Source: Bradyrhizobium sp. sBnM-33
Lineage (GTDB): Bacteria > Pseudomonadota > Alphaproteobacteria > Rhizobiales > Xanthobacteraceae
Length of the DNA: 64,000 nucleotides
Assembly: GCF_032917945.1 (NCBI RefSeq)
Contig: NZ_CP136624.1
Span: 5,890,001 to 5,954,000 of the forward strand
Direction: 5' to 3'
Shown: positions 43,555 through 53,475 of the stretch, piece after piece
Position numbering within the stretch: position 1 is the stretch's first letter
Layout: each line of letters opens with the position of its first letter
Notes under the pieces: generated by a model
The model's database searches: none
What the model saw: only the letters and a program-made list of their open reading frames with translations
What the model was told of the DNA's origin: nothing
Made by a program: the position numbers and the translations under genes

Positions 43555-45663
43555 ATGCATTCGAAGCGCGAGGCCCTTTCGGGCACGCTCACCGTCAAGA
43601 CCACCCTCGCCGTCATCGTCGGGGTGCTCGCGGTGCTGCTCCTGATCTCCTGCGCCATTACGGGCGCAGATGCCTGGCGCAGCTACACGGCCGCCGTCCG
43701 CGTTGCCGAGGTGAATGCAAACGCCGATCACCTGCTCAAAGGATTGGAGAACATTCAGCTTGAACGTGGTCAGACCAATACGGCCCTGCAGGCGCCTGCC
43801 CCGGCAAATGCTCAGACCGGCGAAGTGATCCAGAAGCGCCGTTCGCAAGGCGATGCCGCGCTGGCCCCGGCGCTCCGGCAGATTGCCGCCACCGCGACGC
43901 CTGACGGCAAGAAGCTGATTGCCGAAGTCGAGCAGGCCTATGAACGCGTCAAGCAGCTCCGCCGCAGCGCCGATTCCGCCCTTCAGTCTGCGAAGGAGCA
44001 GCGCGATGCCGAATTGCTGAAGTCCTGGTACCCGACTGTTTCGGACTTCCTGACCCGGATTCAATCGCTCTGGACCATAGCCTCGCGCGAGATCAGCAGG
44101 GAAGACGCCATTGTCGGCGAGCTTACGATGATCAAGCAGAGCGCGTTTCTGATGCGCGAATATGCCGGCCGCGAGCGCGCCGTTCATGCCGGCAACATCT
44201 CGGCCGGCCGCGCGCTGTCGGCTGAGCAGCAGCGCGACATCGCCAATTGGCGCGGGCAGGTGCAGTCGAACTGGCAGACGATACGCGATCTAACCGCCGG
44301 TGCGGCGTCGCCGCTTGTCTCTGCCGTTGCCGCGGCCGAGCAAAACTTCCTCGGCAATTTCAAGATTCAAACCGATACGGTCTACAAGGCAGGCATCGCG
44401 GGCGCCGGCTATCCGATGACGGTCCAGCAATGGTACGACGCGTCGAACCCTGCGCTGGAATCCATCGTCCGGATCAAGGATGCCGCGGTCGAAGTCACCA
44501 ACCTCCACGCGGCCGCCAAGGCTGCGGCGGCAAGAACTCAACTCATCCTCGTTGCCCTCGTCACGCTGCTCGGTATCGTTGTCGGCATGGGGTCGATCTG
44601 GGTGCTGTCCCGGCGCGTGATCCGCCCCTTGACCGCCATGACGGCCGCCATGCAGCGCCTTGCCGGCGGCGATCTGGCGATCGACGTTCCTGCGCTGGCG
44701 CGGGCTGATGAAGTTGGCGAGATGGCGCGATCGGTCGCGGTCTTCCGCGACAATGCCGTCAGGGCGAACGCACTGGCTGCCGAACAGCGAGCGGAACAAC
44801 AGAAGAAAGAGCAACGTCAACAGGTGATGGAGACGTTGACTTCAGGTTTCGACCAGAGCGCCACCCGCGTGCTCGATGCCGTCGCGACATCGATCGTCGA
44901 AATGCGCGCCACCGCCGAAAGGATGGCAGCGGTCGCAACCGAAAATACCAACAAGGCCTCCGCCGTGGCGTCGGGCGCGCAGGAAACGTCGAGCAACGTG
45001 CAGACGGTGGCCACCGCCACGGAGGAACTGTCCGCTTCCGTCACCGAGATCAGCCGGCAGGTGAGCCAGTCTGCGGCGATCGCGGCAAAGGCCGTGCAGG
45101 AAGCGCACGGAACCAACACCGAGATTCAGGGCCTCGCAGCGATGGCGCAGCGGATCGGCGACATCGTCAAGCTGATCAACAACATCGCCTCGCAGACCAA
45201 TCTGCTCGCGCTCAATGCCACCATCGAAGCGGCCCGTGCCGGCGACAGCGGCAGGGGTTTTGCCGTCGTCGCGGCCGAGGTGAAGAGCCTGGCCGAGCAA
45301 ACTTCGAAGGCCACCGAGGAGATCGCCTCCCAGATTGCCGCGATCCAGGGAGCCACGCAGAAATCCGTCGTCTCGATCGAGGCGATCGGCAAGACCATCG
45401 GCGAAATCAGCGAGATCGCAACAACCATCGCCTCTGCCATCGAGCAACAGGGCGCGGCGACCCAGGAGATCGCGCGCAATGTGCAACAGGCTGCGGCCGG
45501 CACCCAGGAAGTGTCCGCCAATGTCGGCGGTGTCACCGAGGGTGCGGCAGCAACCGGCGCGGCGGCAAGCCAGGTCGAGGCCGCCGCCGGCAACCTGTCG
45601 CGGCAGTCGCAGCAATTGCGCGAGCAGGTTGACGCGTTTCTTGGCCAGGTGCGCGCGGCATAG
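43555..45663 (+). CDS. Methyl-accepting chemotaxis protein
   Basis: A 702-residue receptor. One helix at about 18-40 ([19 protein letters not shown]), a periplasmic, all-helical sensor domain of roughly 290 residues (with [20 protein letters not shown] near its start, a pattern seen in NIT-type sensors), a second helix ([20 protein letters not shown]), a HAMP linker ([20 protein letters not shown]) and the signalling domain, whose hairpin tip includes [20 protein letters not shown]. There is no C-terminal CheR-binding pentapeptide. The ligand is not known. It stands alone, convergent with a methyltransferase gene that begins its stop 5 bases away. Confidence 0.93.
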   Translation: MHSKREALSGTLTVKTTLAVIVGVLAVLLLISCAITGADAWRSYTAAVRVAEVNANADHLLKGLENIQLERGQTNTALQAPAPANAQTGEVIQKRRSQGDAALAPALRQIAATATPDGKKLIAEVEQAYERVKQLRRSADSALQSAKEQRDAELLKSWYPTVSDFLTRIQSLWTIASREISREDAIVGELTMIKQSAFLMREYAGRERAVHAGNISAGRALSAEQQRDIANWRGQVQSNWQTIRDLTAGAASPLVSAVAAAEQNFLGNFKIQTDTVYKAGIAGAGYPMTVQQWYDASNPALESIVRIKDAAVEVTNLHAAAKAAAARTQLILVALVTLLGIVVGMGSIWVLSRRVIRPLTAMTAAMQRLAGGDLAIDVPALARADEVGEMARSVAVFRDNAVRANALAAEQRAEQQKKEQRQQVMETLTSGFDQSATRVLDAVATSIVEMRATAERMAAVATENTNKASAVASGAQETSSNVQTVATATEELSASVTEISRQVSQSAAIAAKAVQEAHGTNTEIQGLAAMAQRIGDIVKLINNIASQTNLLALNATIEAARAGDSGRGFAVVAAEVKSLAEQTSKATEEIASQIAAIQGATQKSVVSIEAIGKTIGEISEIATTIASAIEQQGAATQEIARNVQQAAAGTQEVSANVGGVTEGAAATGAAASQVEAAAGNLSRQSQQLREQVDAFLGQVRAA

Positions 45664-45668
45664 CCTGG

Positions 45669-46280
45669 CTAGTTCGGCCGCGCGCTGCCTTCGTACATGA
45701 AGGTCATCGCCTTGGGTCCTGGCATATAGCCGGTCTCCACCCGATCGATCCTGAAACCCGCGGCTTCGATCATCGTGCTAATGGGTCGATTGAGGTGACA
45801 GCCGCCGCTGATGCATTTCCAGGCAGGCGTCAGCCAGTCCTGCCATCGTCTCACATTCCTGTCCGGCGCCATGCCGTGCTCCACGAACAAAAGCTTGCCG
45901 CCAGGGCGAAGCACGCGACGCATTTCGGTGAGCGCCATGGCGGCATCCGGAATGCTGCACAAGGTCCAGGTGGTCACAACGGTATCAACGCTGCGGTCAT
46001 CGAGCGGAATGGCCTCCGCCGAAGCTTCGATGAAGTTGACCGGCGTACCCGGATGTAGAGCGTCGCGGGCCATTGCGATCAGCTTCGGGGCCGGCTCCAG
46101 CGCCAAGAGCTCCCTCACCGGCGGCCGATAGAACGGCAAGTTCCGGCCCGAACCGATCCCGATTTCGAGCACGCGACCTCCGGCCGCGCCGATCACCCGC
46201 TCGCGATACGGCCGAAGCTGCTTGTTTCGCATCGCGAGATCGCAAACCCTCGGCAGGATGACATCGTTGTAGAAGCCCAT
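45669..46280 (-). CDS. Class I SAM-dependent methyltransferase, UbiE/Methyltransf_11 type
   Basis: A 203-residue enzyme with motif I VLEIGIGSGRNLPFY, an acidic loop after LALEPAPKL, motif II VDTVVTTWTLCSIPDAAMAL and motif III RVLRPGGKLLFVEHG. The opening MGFYNDVILPRVCDLAMRNK and the WQDWLTPAWKCISGGCHLNR segment mark a subgroup often annotated as phospholipid N-methyltransferase-like, without proof. All SAM-binding elements are intact. It could belong with the FAD-dependent oxidoreductase upstream (gap 91 bases). Confidence 0.85.
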   Translation of the reverse strand: MGFYNDVILPRVCDLAMRNKQLRPYRERVIGAAGGRVLEIGIGSGRNLPFYRPPVRELLALEPAPKLIAMARDALHPGTPVNFIEASAEAIPLDDRSVDTVVTTWTLCSIPDAAMALTEMRRVLRPGGKLLFVEHGMAPDRNVRRWQDWLTPAWKCISGGCHLNRPISTMIEAAGFRIDRVETGYMPGPKAMTFMYEGSARPN

Positions 46281-46371
46281 GGCTCCATTTCCTTCGGGCG
46301 CAACCTGTCACTTTTCGAGCCGAGCGGCAATGATGGTAACAAGTCCACTGCGGCCTCCCCCGCATTGCCTG

Positions 46372-47697
46372 TCATATCAGCGACATCACGCGCGCTGCGA
46401 GCGCTGGGTCGCGCAGCGCGGCCTGCGGCTTGAGCAGTTGCGAGACTTCCGCAGTCAGCCGATGCACCTCGGGATCCTCAGCGGCGAGCCTGGTCAAGGC
46501 TGCACCGTATTGCAGGCGCTGCGCGAGGTCGGCAGGCCGAACGCCGCGCGTAGCGGGGTAAACGAAGTCGGTAACGGCAACGCCCCACGGCGTCGCGATG
46601 GTGTCCTGGAGGGCAGCAAAGAAGTCGCGCGCCAGACGCTCGACCAGAACATCTTCCGCCAGCAAGCGGTCCAGGATCACGGCCTCCTGTGCTGCCACGC
46701 TCATGCCCTGGCCGAATACTGGATTGAAGCGGCAGAGGGCATCGCCTATCGCGAGCAGCCCCGCCGGGAAAGCCTCCAGGCGCTCGAAATGTCGTCGTGT
46801 GCTGCAAGGCAACTGGTAGCGGACGATATCGGTCACCGGTCGGGCGTCCCTGACCGCGTCATAGATAGTTGGGGTGCGCAGGCTCTTGACGAAGTCCATG
46901 AATGCCGCGCGGTCGCCCGGAGGCGCATCCCCATGATTGCCTCCGATGGAAAGCAGCCATTGCTGTTTCTCGATCGGAAACAGGAACGCTCCGCGGCTGC
47001 TGGCGGGTGCGGACGGCAGGACAATATTGCCCAGCCAGTCGGCATCGTGATCAATTGATCGCTCGACGATGGTGCTCGCATAGGCCTGATCAATGCCGAT
47101 CTCGGTTTCTTCGGGCTTCTGCAAAGAAAGCTCTTCGAGCAGTTGCAGCGTCAGGCCGCAGCGGCCGGAGGCTTCAACAACCAGCTCGGCTTCCACCGTG
47201 ACAGCAGGACCATCCTCGCTCTCATAGCGGACCGCCTCGAGCCGCATCGTATCGCGCGATGCGACAAGCTTGGTCGCGCGGGAACGCATGCAAATGCCGA
47301 TATTCGGGGTTTCGAGAACGCGTCTTCGCGTAACGGCTTCGAGCAGTGGACGCGACATGCTGAAAATGTCGAAGCCGAGATCGCGGATCGGAAAAGGATC
47401 AAACCCGGGGCGCTCCCACCGGATATCCTTGCCGGTGCGGATCTTCACGGCGCCGGCTTCCGCCAGATCATTCTCAAATCCCGGAAACAAGGTCTGCAGG
47501 GCCTTCAGCCCGCCCGCGAGCAGCATATGGGCATGTTGGGCCTGCGGCGTTCCGCTTCGCGGCGCGGGCTCGGCGGGAAGCGCGTCCCGCTCGATGATCA
47601 TGACTTTCCGGAAATGCCTGGAGATAGCCTGAGCAGCCGTAAGGCCGGCCATGCCGGCGCCAATAACTACGGCATGACTTCTTGCAAGATCTGGCAT
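46372..47697 (-). CDS. FAD-dependent oxidoreductase (halogenase/hydroxylase-like flavoprotein)
   Basis: A 441-residue flavoprotein with the Rossmann start VVIGAGMAGLTAAQAI, an FAD-ribose acid after IIERDALP, a central VVEASGRCG region and the second FAD motif LLAIGDALCRFNPVFGQGMS. The pattern is that of group A monooxygenases and flavin-dependent halogenases, but the halogenase WxWxIP motif is not seen. The stretch PQAQHAHMLLAGGLKALQTL is typical of a conserved hypothetical subgroup. Substrate not known. GGAGGA lies 7 bases before the start. Confidence 0.82.
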   Translation of the reverse strand: MPDLARSHAVVIGAGMAGLTAAQAISRHFRKVMIIERDALPAEPAPRSGTPQAQHAHMLLAGGLKALQTLFPGFENDLAEAGAVKIRTGKDIRWERPGFDPFPIRDLGFDIFSMSRPLLEAVTRRRVLETPNIGICMRSRATKLVASRDTMRLEAVRYESEDGPAVTVEAELVVEASGRCGLTLQLLEELSLQKPEETEIGIDQAYASTIVERSIDHDADWLGNIVLPSAPASSRGAFLFPIEKQQWLLSIGGNHGDAPPGDRAAFMDFVKSLRTPTIYDAVRDARPVTDIVRYQLPCSTRRHFERLEAFPAGLLAIGDALCRFNPVFGQGMSVAAQEAVILDRLLAEDVLVERLARDFFAALQDTIATPWGVAVTDFVYPATRGVRPADLAQRLQYGAALTRLAAEDPEVHRLTAEVSQLLKPQAALRDPALAARVMSLI

Positions 47698-47887
47698 CTG
47701 TTCCTCCTGGGACGGAGTATGTCAAATGGGATCTAAAACGGATCGACGGACACATACGCCCCGCGCAAGTTGCCTTGGGGTAAACCAAGCTTATCTGATC
47801 TTTTTCTGGGCGATGGTGAAAGGCGTCACAAACTGGGGGTGGGAACCTACCTCGAGGAGGTCAGCCCAACCCGGTTGCAAACAGCGC

Positions 47888-48002
47888 CTAGATTACACTG
47901 GCTCTCGCTTGTCCGGGCTCCCCTTTCGTCACAGATACCTTTCCAAGCCCCGCCCCCTTCACCAGCGCGCAGATCGCCGGGATCACGATCAGCGCCAGCA
48001 GA
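47888..48002 (-). pseudogene. Relic of a CusA/RND pump C-terminus
   Basis: The minus strand reads LLALIVIPAICALVKGAGLG and runs on to a TAG at 47888-47890. The functional CusA at 48881-52075 has LLTLIVIPAVFGLVKGVGLK in the same place. Similarity ends abruptly on the upstream side, so only the last helix and tail of a paralogue remain. The rest of 47698-48127 holds nothing else that I recognise. Confidence 0.7.
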
Positions 48003-48127
48003 GGCGCTTGCGCGCATCGCGAGATCGCAGGGCCTTGGCAGAATGAGACACTATAAAATCAAAGGCTACGATACACACCCGCAAGACCATGGTATGTGGA
48101 GGCCGTCGGCCGCCAATACGAGGCCTC

Positions 48128-48838
48128 TCAGCAGCGCGCTTCGATTATCTTGCTGATCTCTTCCGGTGCGGCAAAAATCACGTCTGCCCGGTCACCCATC
48201 ATTCCAGCGGGCACGAGGGCTGGCGCGCCGCTGTGCGGACCATCTGTTCCGGAATCAGTTTTCAGGCGCAGATTGCGTTCCCAAAAGGCGCGGGTCTTGC
48301 CATCAGCCGTGGTCACTCGATAGGTGTCTCGACAGTAAGTGATCGTTTTCACTTGCGCGTTCGACTCCAGGTTTTTCAAATTGGGAACGCGGCCGCCGCC
48401 CATCATTCCGCCCATGCCTCCCATCTGGCCTTGAGCGCTCATATGCGGCGCGGCCCCCGGTTTTGTTGCTTCCTTCAGAAACGCGAGCAGGTCTGCGCGG
48501 TGCTGCGGGTCCTTGATGCCATTAAACGGCATTTCATTGTCCGGCACCATGCGATCGGGATCGGTTAGCCAGGCGTCCAGCGAACGGTCGTCCCAGATGA
48601 TGCCGGACGATTTGAGAGCATCGGAATAGCGTTCGAAGCTCGGCAACGATCCGGCCTTCCGCTCCCACACACCGGCGAGGCTTGGCCCCGTCATGTGTCG
48701 GTCCGGCTCAAGCGAATGACATGGCGCGCACATGCGGAAATTCCGCTGACCTCGCGCGGCGTCGCCCGGCTCGGCAACGGCGGGAGACAACCACGCGAGC
48801 ATCGAAAGCGCGATGACAAAGGGTCTGTTCATTGCCAA
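48128..48838 (-). CDS. Secreted c-type cytochrome with C-terminal extension, last gene of the copper operon
   Basis: A 236-residue protein. Signal peptide (PFVIALSMLAWLSPAVA), then a class I cytochrome c domain with the haem motif CAPCH at about residue 37, TGPSLAGVWERKAG, and a distal Met in VPDNEMPFNGI. A Met/Gly-rich hinge (GQMGGMGGMMGGG) leads to an extra domain of about 85 residues with CRDTYRVTTADGKTRAFWER and a final Cys. The hinge could bind copper. It follows cusA by 42 bases on the same strand. Its electron partner is not visible. An ATG two codons in (48832) is also possible. Confidence 0.82.
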   Translation of the reverse strand: MAMNRPFVIALSMLAWLSPAVAEPGDAARGQRNFRMCAPCHSLEPDRHMTGPSLAGVWERKAGSLPSFERYSDALKSSGIIWDDRSLDAWLTDPDRMVPDNEMPFNGIKDPQHRADLLAFLKEATKPGAAPHMSAQGQMGGMGGMMGGGRVPNLKNLESNAQVKTITYCRDTYRVTTADGKTRAFWERNLRLKTDSGTDGPHSGAPALVPAGMMGDRADVIFAAPEEISKIIEARC

Positions 48839-48880
48839 CCTCCTCGTTTCCGCACCGGCCCCGAAAAATTCTCGTACCCC

Positions 48881-51800
48881 TCATTGGGCCGGCTCCAGAA
48901 TCGGCCTCTTCCGCTGGCTGGGCGGCGACGCCGAATGCGGAGGCCCTGCCACGGAATCATCATCGGTCTTCAACCCAACGCCCTTCACGAGTCCGAAGAC
49001 CGCCGGGATCACGATCAGCGTCAGCAGCGTGGACGAGATCATGCCGCCAATCATCGGCACTGCGATACGCTGCATGATCTCCGAGCCGGTGCCGCTGCTC
49101 CACATGATCGGCAGCAGCCCGGCCATGATGGCTACCACCGTCATCATTTTCGGCCGCACGCGCTCCACGGCGCCTTCCATGATGGCGTCGTAGAGATCGC
49201 GCTTCGTCAGCGGCCGGTTTTCAGCGTCGCGGCGGGTCCTGATTTCGGCGAGCGCCTGGTTCAGGTAGATCAGCATTACAACGCCGGTCTCCGCGGCAAC
49301 GCCGGCGAGCGCGATGAAGCCGACCGCGACCGCCACCGAAAGGTTGAAGCCGAGCCACCACATCAGCCAGAACCCGCCGACCAGCGCAAACGGCAGCGAC
49401 AACATCACGATCAGCGTCTCGGTGATGGACCGGAAATTGAGATACAACAGCAGGAAGATGATTAGCAGCGTTGCGGGAACGACGATTTTGAGCCTTGCGG
49501 TGGCGCGCTCGAGGTACTCGTACTGGCCGCTCCACATCACATAGTAGCCCGGAGGAAACTGGATGCTGGCTTGCACGGCGCGCTGCGCCTCTGCGACGTA
49601 GCCGCCGAGATCGCGGTCGCGGATGTCGACGTAGATATAGGTCGCCAACTGGCCATTCTCGGTGCGGATCGATGACGGTCCCCTCGCCGGCGCGACCTTT
49701 GCGACTTCGCCGAGCGGGACGGCGCCGCCGGCCGGCATCGGCACCAGCACGTCGCTTGCAATCGCCTTCGGATTGTCGCGCAGATCCCGCGGGTAGCGCA
49801 TGTTGACGGAGAAGCGCTGGCGGCCCTCGACTGTCGTCGTGACCGTCTGTCCGCCAAGCGCAGTAGCGATGGTGTCCTGGACATCCTGAACCATGATGCC
49901 GTACCGCGCCATCGCTTCGCGGTCCGGCGTGATCTCCAAATAGTAGCCGCCGATGCCACGCTCGGCGTAGGCGGACGAGGTGCCGGGCACCGCTTTCAGG
50001 ACCTGCTCGATCTGTTTCGCGAGCTTGTCGATCTCGACCAGATCGGTGCCGATCACCTTGACGCCGATCGGGGTGCGGATGCCGGTCGACAGCATGTCGA
50101 TGCGGGCTTTGATCGGCATGGTCCAGGCGTTGGAGACGCCAGGAAACTGCAGGGCCTTGTCCATTTCCGCGATCAGGCTGTCGATCGTTACGCCCGCCCG
50201 CCACTCCTGCTTCGGCTTGAGATTGACGACGGTCTCGTACATTTCCGATGGCGCCGGATCGGTTGCGGTCGCGGCGCGGCCTGCCTTGCCGTAGACGGAC
50301 TCGACTTCCGGAAACGACCGGATGATCCGATCCTGGGTCTGCATCAGTTCAGCGGATTTGGTGATCGAGATGCCCGGCAATGTCGTCGGCATGTAGAGCA
50401 GCGTGCCCTCGTTCAGGTTCGGCATGAACTCGGTACCGAGCTGACGGGCCGGCCAGACGCTCACGGCCAGAATCGCGAGTGCGAGCAGGACGACCAACAT
50501 TTTGGCGCGCAACACACCGTTGATAACAGGACGGTAGATCCAGATCAGGAAACGGTTGATCGGGTTCCTGTGCTCGGGAATGATTCTGCCGCGGATGAAG
50601 ATCACCATCAGCGCCGGCACCAGCGTCACCGAAAGCAGCGCGGCGGCGGCCATCGCGAATGTCTTGGTGAACGCCAGCGGGCTGAACAGCCGCCCCTCCT
50701 GCTGCTCCAGCGTGAAGATCGGCATGAACGACACGGTGATGATCAAGAGGCTGAAGAACAGCGCCGGACCGACCTGCACGGCCGCCTCGATCAGGATGGC
50801 CACCCGGGACTTTCCGGGCTCCGCTCGTTCGAGGTGCTTGTGGGCATTCTCGATCATGACGATTGCTGCATCCACCATGGCGCCGATCGCGATCGCAATG
50901 CCGCCAAGGCTCATGATGTTGGAGCCGAGCCCCAGCAGCTTCATGGCGCCGAACGCCATCAATATGCCGACCGGCAGCATCAGAATCGCAACCAGCGCAC
51001 TGCGGACGTGCAGCAGGAACACGATGCAGACCAGCGCAACGACGACACTTTCCTCGAACAGCGTGTGCTTGAGCGTGTCGATGGCCGCGTAGATCAGGTT
51101 CGAGCGGTCGTAAACCGGCACGATCTCGACCGATTTCGGCAGGCTACTGGCGATCTCCTGGAAACGCTTCTTGACGTTCTGGATCACATCGAGCGCGTTG
51201 ACGCCGAAGCGCTGCAGCACGATGCCGCTTGCGACCTCGCCCTCCCCGTTCAGTTCGGTGATGCCGCGCCGCTCGTCGGGGCCGAGCTCCACCCGGGCCA
51301 CGTCGCGAAGGAGCACCGGCGTGCCATTGCTCACCTTCAGCACGACATTGCCGAGGTCGTTGATGCTCTTCAGGTAGCCCTTGCCACGGATGACGTATTC
51401 GAATTCGGACAGTTCGACAGTGCGGCCGCCGACATCGGCATTGCTGGCGCGGATCGCCTCGCGCATCTTCTGCATGGTGATGCCGCGGTCGCGCATGCGC
51501 TGCGGATCGAGGATCACATTGTACTGCTTGACGAAGCCGCCGACGCTCGCCACTTCGGCGACACCTTCGGCCTTGGCGAGCGCGAACTTCAGATTCCAGT
51601 CCTGGATCGTGCGCGTGTCGGAAAGGTTCAGCTCCTTCGACACGATAGCATATTGGTAAACCCAGCCGACGCCGGTCGCATCCGGGCCGATGGTCGGCGT
51701 CACGCCGGCGGGAATGCGTGAGATCGCGGCGTTCAGGAATTCGAGCACCCGCGAGCGCGCCCAATAAATGTCCGTGCCGTCTTCGAAAATGACATAGACG

Positions 51801-52075
51801 AACGACACGCCGAAGAACGAGAAGCCGCGAACGACTTTCGACTTCGGTACCGTTAGCATCGCGGTCGTCAGTGGATAGGTGACCTGGTCCTCAATGACCT
51901 GCGGCGCCTGACCGGGGTACTCCGTGTAAACGATGACTTGCGTGTCAGAGAGGTCGGGGATGGCGTCCAACGGCAGATGGACGAGCGCATAGAGGCCGGC
52001 CGCGGCAGCGAAGCCGGTGCCGAACAGCACCAGCAGGAGGTTACGAGCCGACCAAGCAATCAAGCGGGCAATCAT
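48881..52075 (-). CDS. cusA: CusA-type heavy metal efflux RND pump
   Basis: A 1064-residue inner membrane proton antiporter with 12 helices and two large periplasmic loops. The proton-relay region is AIGAMVDAAIVMIENAHKHL (Asp in helix 4). The Cu/Ag-type signature in the second loop is WTMPIKARIDMLSTGIRTPI, and Met residues in APSEMYET and RIDMLSTG correspond to the metal-relay Met positions of Escherichia coli CusA. This points to monovalent copper or silver rather than Co/Zn/Cd. It starts inside the cusB stop (ATGA). No outer membrane factor (cusC) is in the operon, so a shared channel must be used. Confidence 0.95.
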   Translation of the reverse strand: MIARLIAWSARNLLLVLFGTGFAAAAGLYALVHLPLDAIPDLSDTQVIVYTEYPGQAPQVIEDQVTYPLTTAMLTVPKSKVVRGFSFFGVSFVYVIFEDGTDIYWARSRVLEFLNAAISRIPAGVTPTIGPDATGVGWVYQYAIVSKELNLSDTRTIQDWNLKFALAKAEGVAEVASVGGFVKQYNVILDPQRMRDRGITMQKMREAIRASNADVGGRTVELSEFEYVIRGKGYLKSINDLGNVVLKVSNGTPVLLRDVARVELGPDERRGITELNGEGEVASGIVLQRFGVNALDVIQNVKKRFQEIASSLPKSVEIVPVYDRSNLIYAAIDTLKHTLFEESVVVALVCIVFLLHVRSALVAILMLPVGILMAFGAMKLLGLGSNIMSLGGIAIAIGAMVDAAIVMIENAHKHLERAEPGKSRVAILIEAAVQVGPALFFSLLIITVSFMPIFTLEQQEGRLFSPLAFTKTFAMAAAALLSVTLVPALMVIFIRGRIIPEHRNPINRFLIWIYRPVINGVLRAKMLVVLLALAILAVSVWPARQLGTEFMPNLNEGTLLYMPTTLPGISITKSAELMQTQDRIIRSFPEVESVYGKAGRAATATDPAPSEMYETVVNLKPKQEWRAGVTIDSLIAEMDKALQFPGVSNAWTMPIKARIDMLSTGIRTPIGVKVIGTDLVEIDKLAKQIEQVLKAVPGTSSAYAERGIGGYYLEITPDREAMARYGIMVQDVQDTIATALGGQTVTTTVEGRQRFSVNMRYPRDLRDNPKAIASDVLVPMPAGGAVPLGEVAKVAPARGPSSIRTENGQLATYIYVDIRDRDLGGYVAEAQRAVQASIQFPPGYYVMWSGQYEYLERATARLKIVVPATLLIIFLLLYLNFRSITETLIVMLSLPFALVGGFWLMWWLGFNLSVAVAVGFIALAGVAAETGVVMLIYLNQALAEIRTRRDAENRPLTKRDLYDAIMEGAVERVRPKMMTVVAIMAGLLPIMWSSGTGSEIMQRIAVPMIGGMISSTLLTLIVIPAVFGLVKGVGLKTDDDSVAGPPHSASPPSQRKRPILEPAQ

Positions 52076-53475
52076 GGCTGAGCTCCCTCGGCAAAGCCCT
52101 TGAGTGCCGCCTTCAGGTTGCTTTCCGCATCGATGAGAAAATTGGCCGCAACCACAACCCGCTCGCCGTCTTTCAGCCCGCTGCGGATTTCGACCAGTCC
52201 GTCTCCCCGACGGCCGATCTTGACGTCGCGGGGTTCGAATCGTCCCACGCCCTTGTCGACCAGAACGACCTGGCGCGCTCCCGTATCGAGCACCGAGCTG
52301 TCGGGAACGGCCAAAACAGGCTCCGCGCCGCCAATCTCGACGTCCGCGTCCACATACATGTCCGGCAGCAATGCGAGGTCGGGATTTGCGAGTTCGATCC
52401 GAACGCGGGCTGTCCGTGTCTCGCGGTTGACCTGGGGATAGATGACCGAGATCTTTCCGGAGAAGTCCCGCCCCGGGAAGCTGCGCGCGCGCACGGTTAC
52501 GCCTTGCCCGACCGCAAGCGAGCCGAGATCGCGCTCGGCTATGTCAATTATCGCCCAGACCACCGAGGTATCCGCGACGCGGAAGAGCACATCGCCCGGT
52601 TGAGCTCGCATACCCTCGACGGCGTTGCGTTCCAGCACGATGCCGTCCCGTGGGGCCGACCAGGCGACAGTCACCGGGACGACCTTCGTTCTCTCGACCT
52701 CGCTGATTACCGCTTCGGGCACATCAAGGTTCATCAACCGCTGCCGTGAACCGCGTCCGTAGGACGGTTCGCCCGCCGTAGTCCTGGACGTCAATGTCGT
52801 CACATACTCCGCGGCCGCGCTGGAAACTGCCGGACTGTAGACCTGCATCAACGGCTGGCCCTTCTTGACAAAAGTGCCAGTCGTGACATCGGCAACTGAT
52901 TGCAGGTAGGTTTCCGCGCGCATCGCGATAACTGAGACTCGACGCTCGTCGAGTTGGATCGTGCCTGGCGCACGCACGACCGTCCGGATCGGGCGGGCGG
53001 CGGCCGGCTCCGATTTGACGCCGGTGCGCTGAATCTTTCCCGGCGAGACCTTGACCGATCCGTCGTCGCTGTCCTCGCCCTCATAGACAGGGATGTAGTC
53101 CATCCCCATCGAATCCTTCTTGGGCGTCGGCGAAACGTCCGGCAGGCCCATCGGATTGCGGTAGTACTTGATTTTTCGGTCGGCCGGCGGAGCCGCCGCG
53201 CTTTCCTGCGGCGGATCGTCAAAACTGATGTCGGCGCCCGGCGGGACGGCGCGGTAGTCGCGGCCATCAGGCGTCTTTTTCGGCGTCAGCGAATAGAACG
53301 GCTTGCTGTCGGGGTCCTGATAGTAGATTGCAGCAGAAGCCGGTTCGGCCCGTGCCACGATGTGGGCGTGCTTGGTCTCTCCACCCGACATGATGAATGG
53401 ACGCGCGACAATTCCGGCCACCGCCGCCGCCCCAATGGCGGCAGTTACGATGGCGATCACGACCGACCGTTTCAT
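52072..53475 (-). CDS. cusB: CusB-type periplasmic adaptor with two heavy-metal-binding-like N-terminal repeats
   Basis: A 467-residue membrane fusion protein. A membrane anchor (VVIAIVTAAIGAAAVAGIVA) is followed by two short repeats of the heavy-metal-binding type, DPDSKPFYSLTPKKTPDG and NPMGLPDVSPTPKKDSMGMD; only the second keeps the Met residues, and both lack the usual Cys. The adaptor core follows with a lipoyl region (DVTTGTFVKKGQPLMQVYSP), a short hairpin and the beta-barrel (VGQGVTVRARSFPGRDFSGK). It links CusA to an outer membrane channel and passes Cu(I)/Ag(I) to the pump. It overlaps both neighbours by 4 bases. Confidence 0.93.
   Translation of the reverse strand: MKRSVVIAIVTAAIGAAAVAGIVARPFIMSGGETKHAHIVARAEPASAAIYYQDPDSKPFYSLTPKKTPDGRDYRAVPPGADISFDDPPQESAAAPPADRKIKYYRNPMGLPDVSPTPKKDSMGMDYIPVYEGEDSDDGSVKVSPGKIQRTGVKSEPAAARPIRTVVRAPGTIQLDERRVSVIAMRAETYLQSVADVTTGTFVKKGQPLMQVYSPAVSSAAAEYVTTLTSRTTAGEPSYGRGSRQRLMNLDVPEAVISEVERTKVVPVTVAWSAPRDGIVLERNAVEGMRAQPGDVLFRVADTSVVWAIIDIAERDLGSLAVGQGVTVRARSFPGRDFSGKISVIYPQVNRETRTARVRIELANPDLALLPDMYVDADVEIGGAEPVLAVPDSSVLDTGARQVVLVDKGVGRFEPRDVKIGRRGDGLVEIRSGLKDGERVVVAANFLIDAESNLKAALKGFAEGAQP

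Noticed and set aside
50570-51721. 383-codon plus-strand frame inside cusA
   Set aside because: Antisense to a fully conserved RND pump; His/Arg/Asp-rich composition without a domain.
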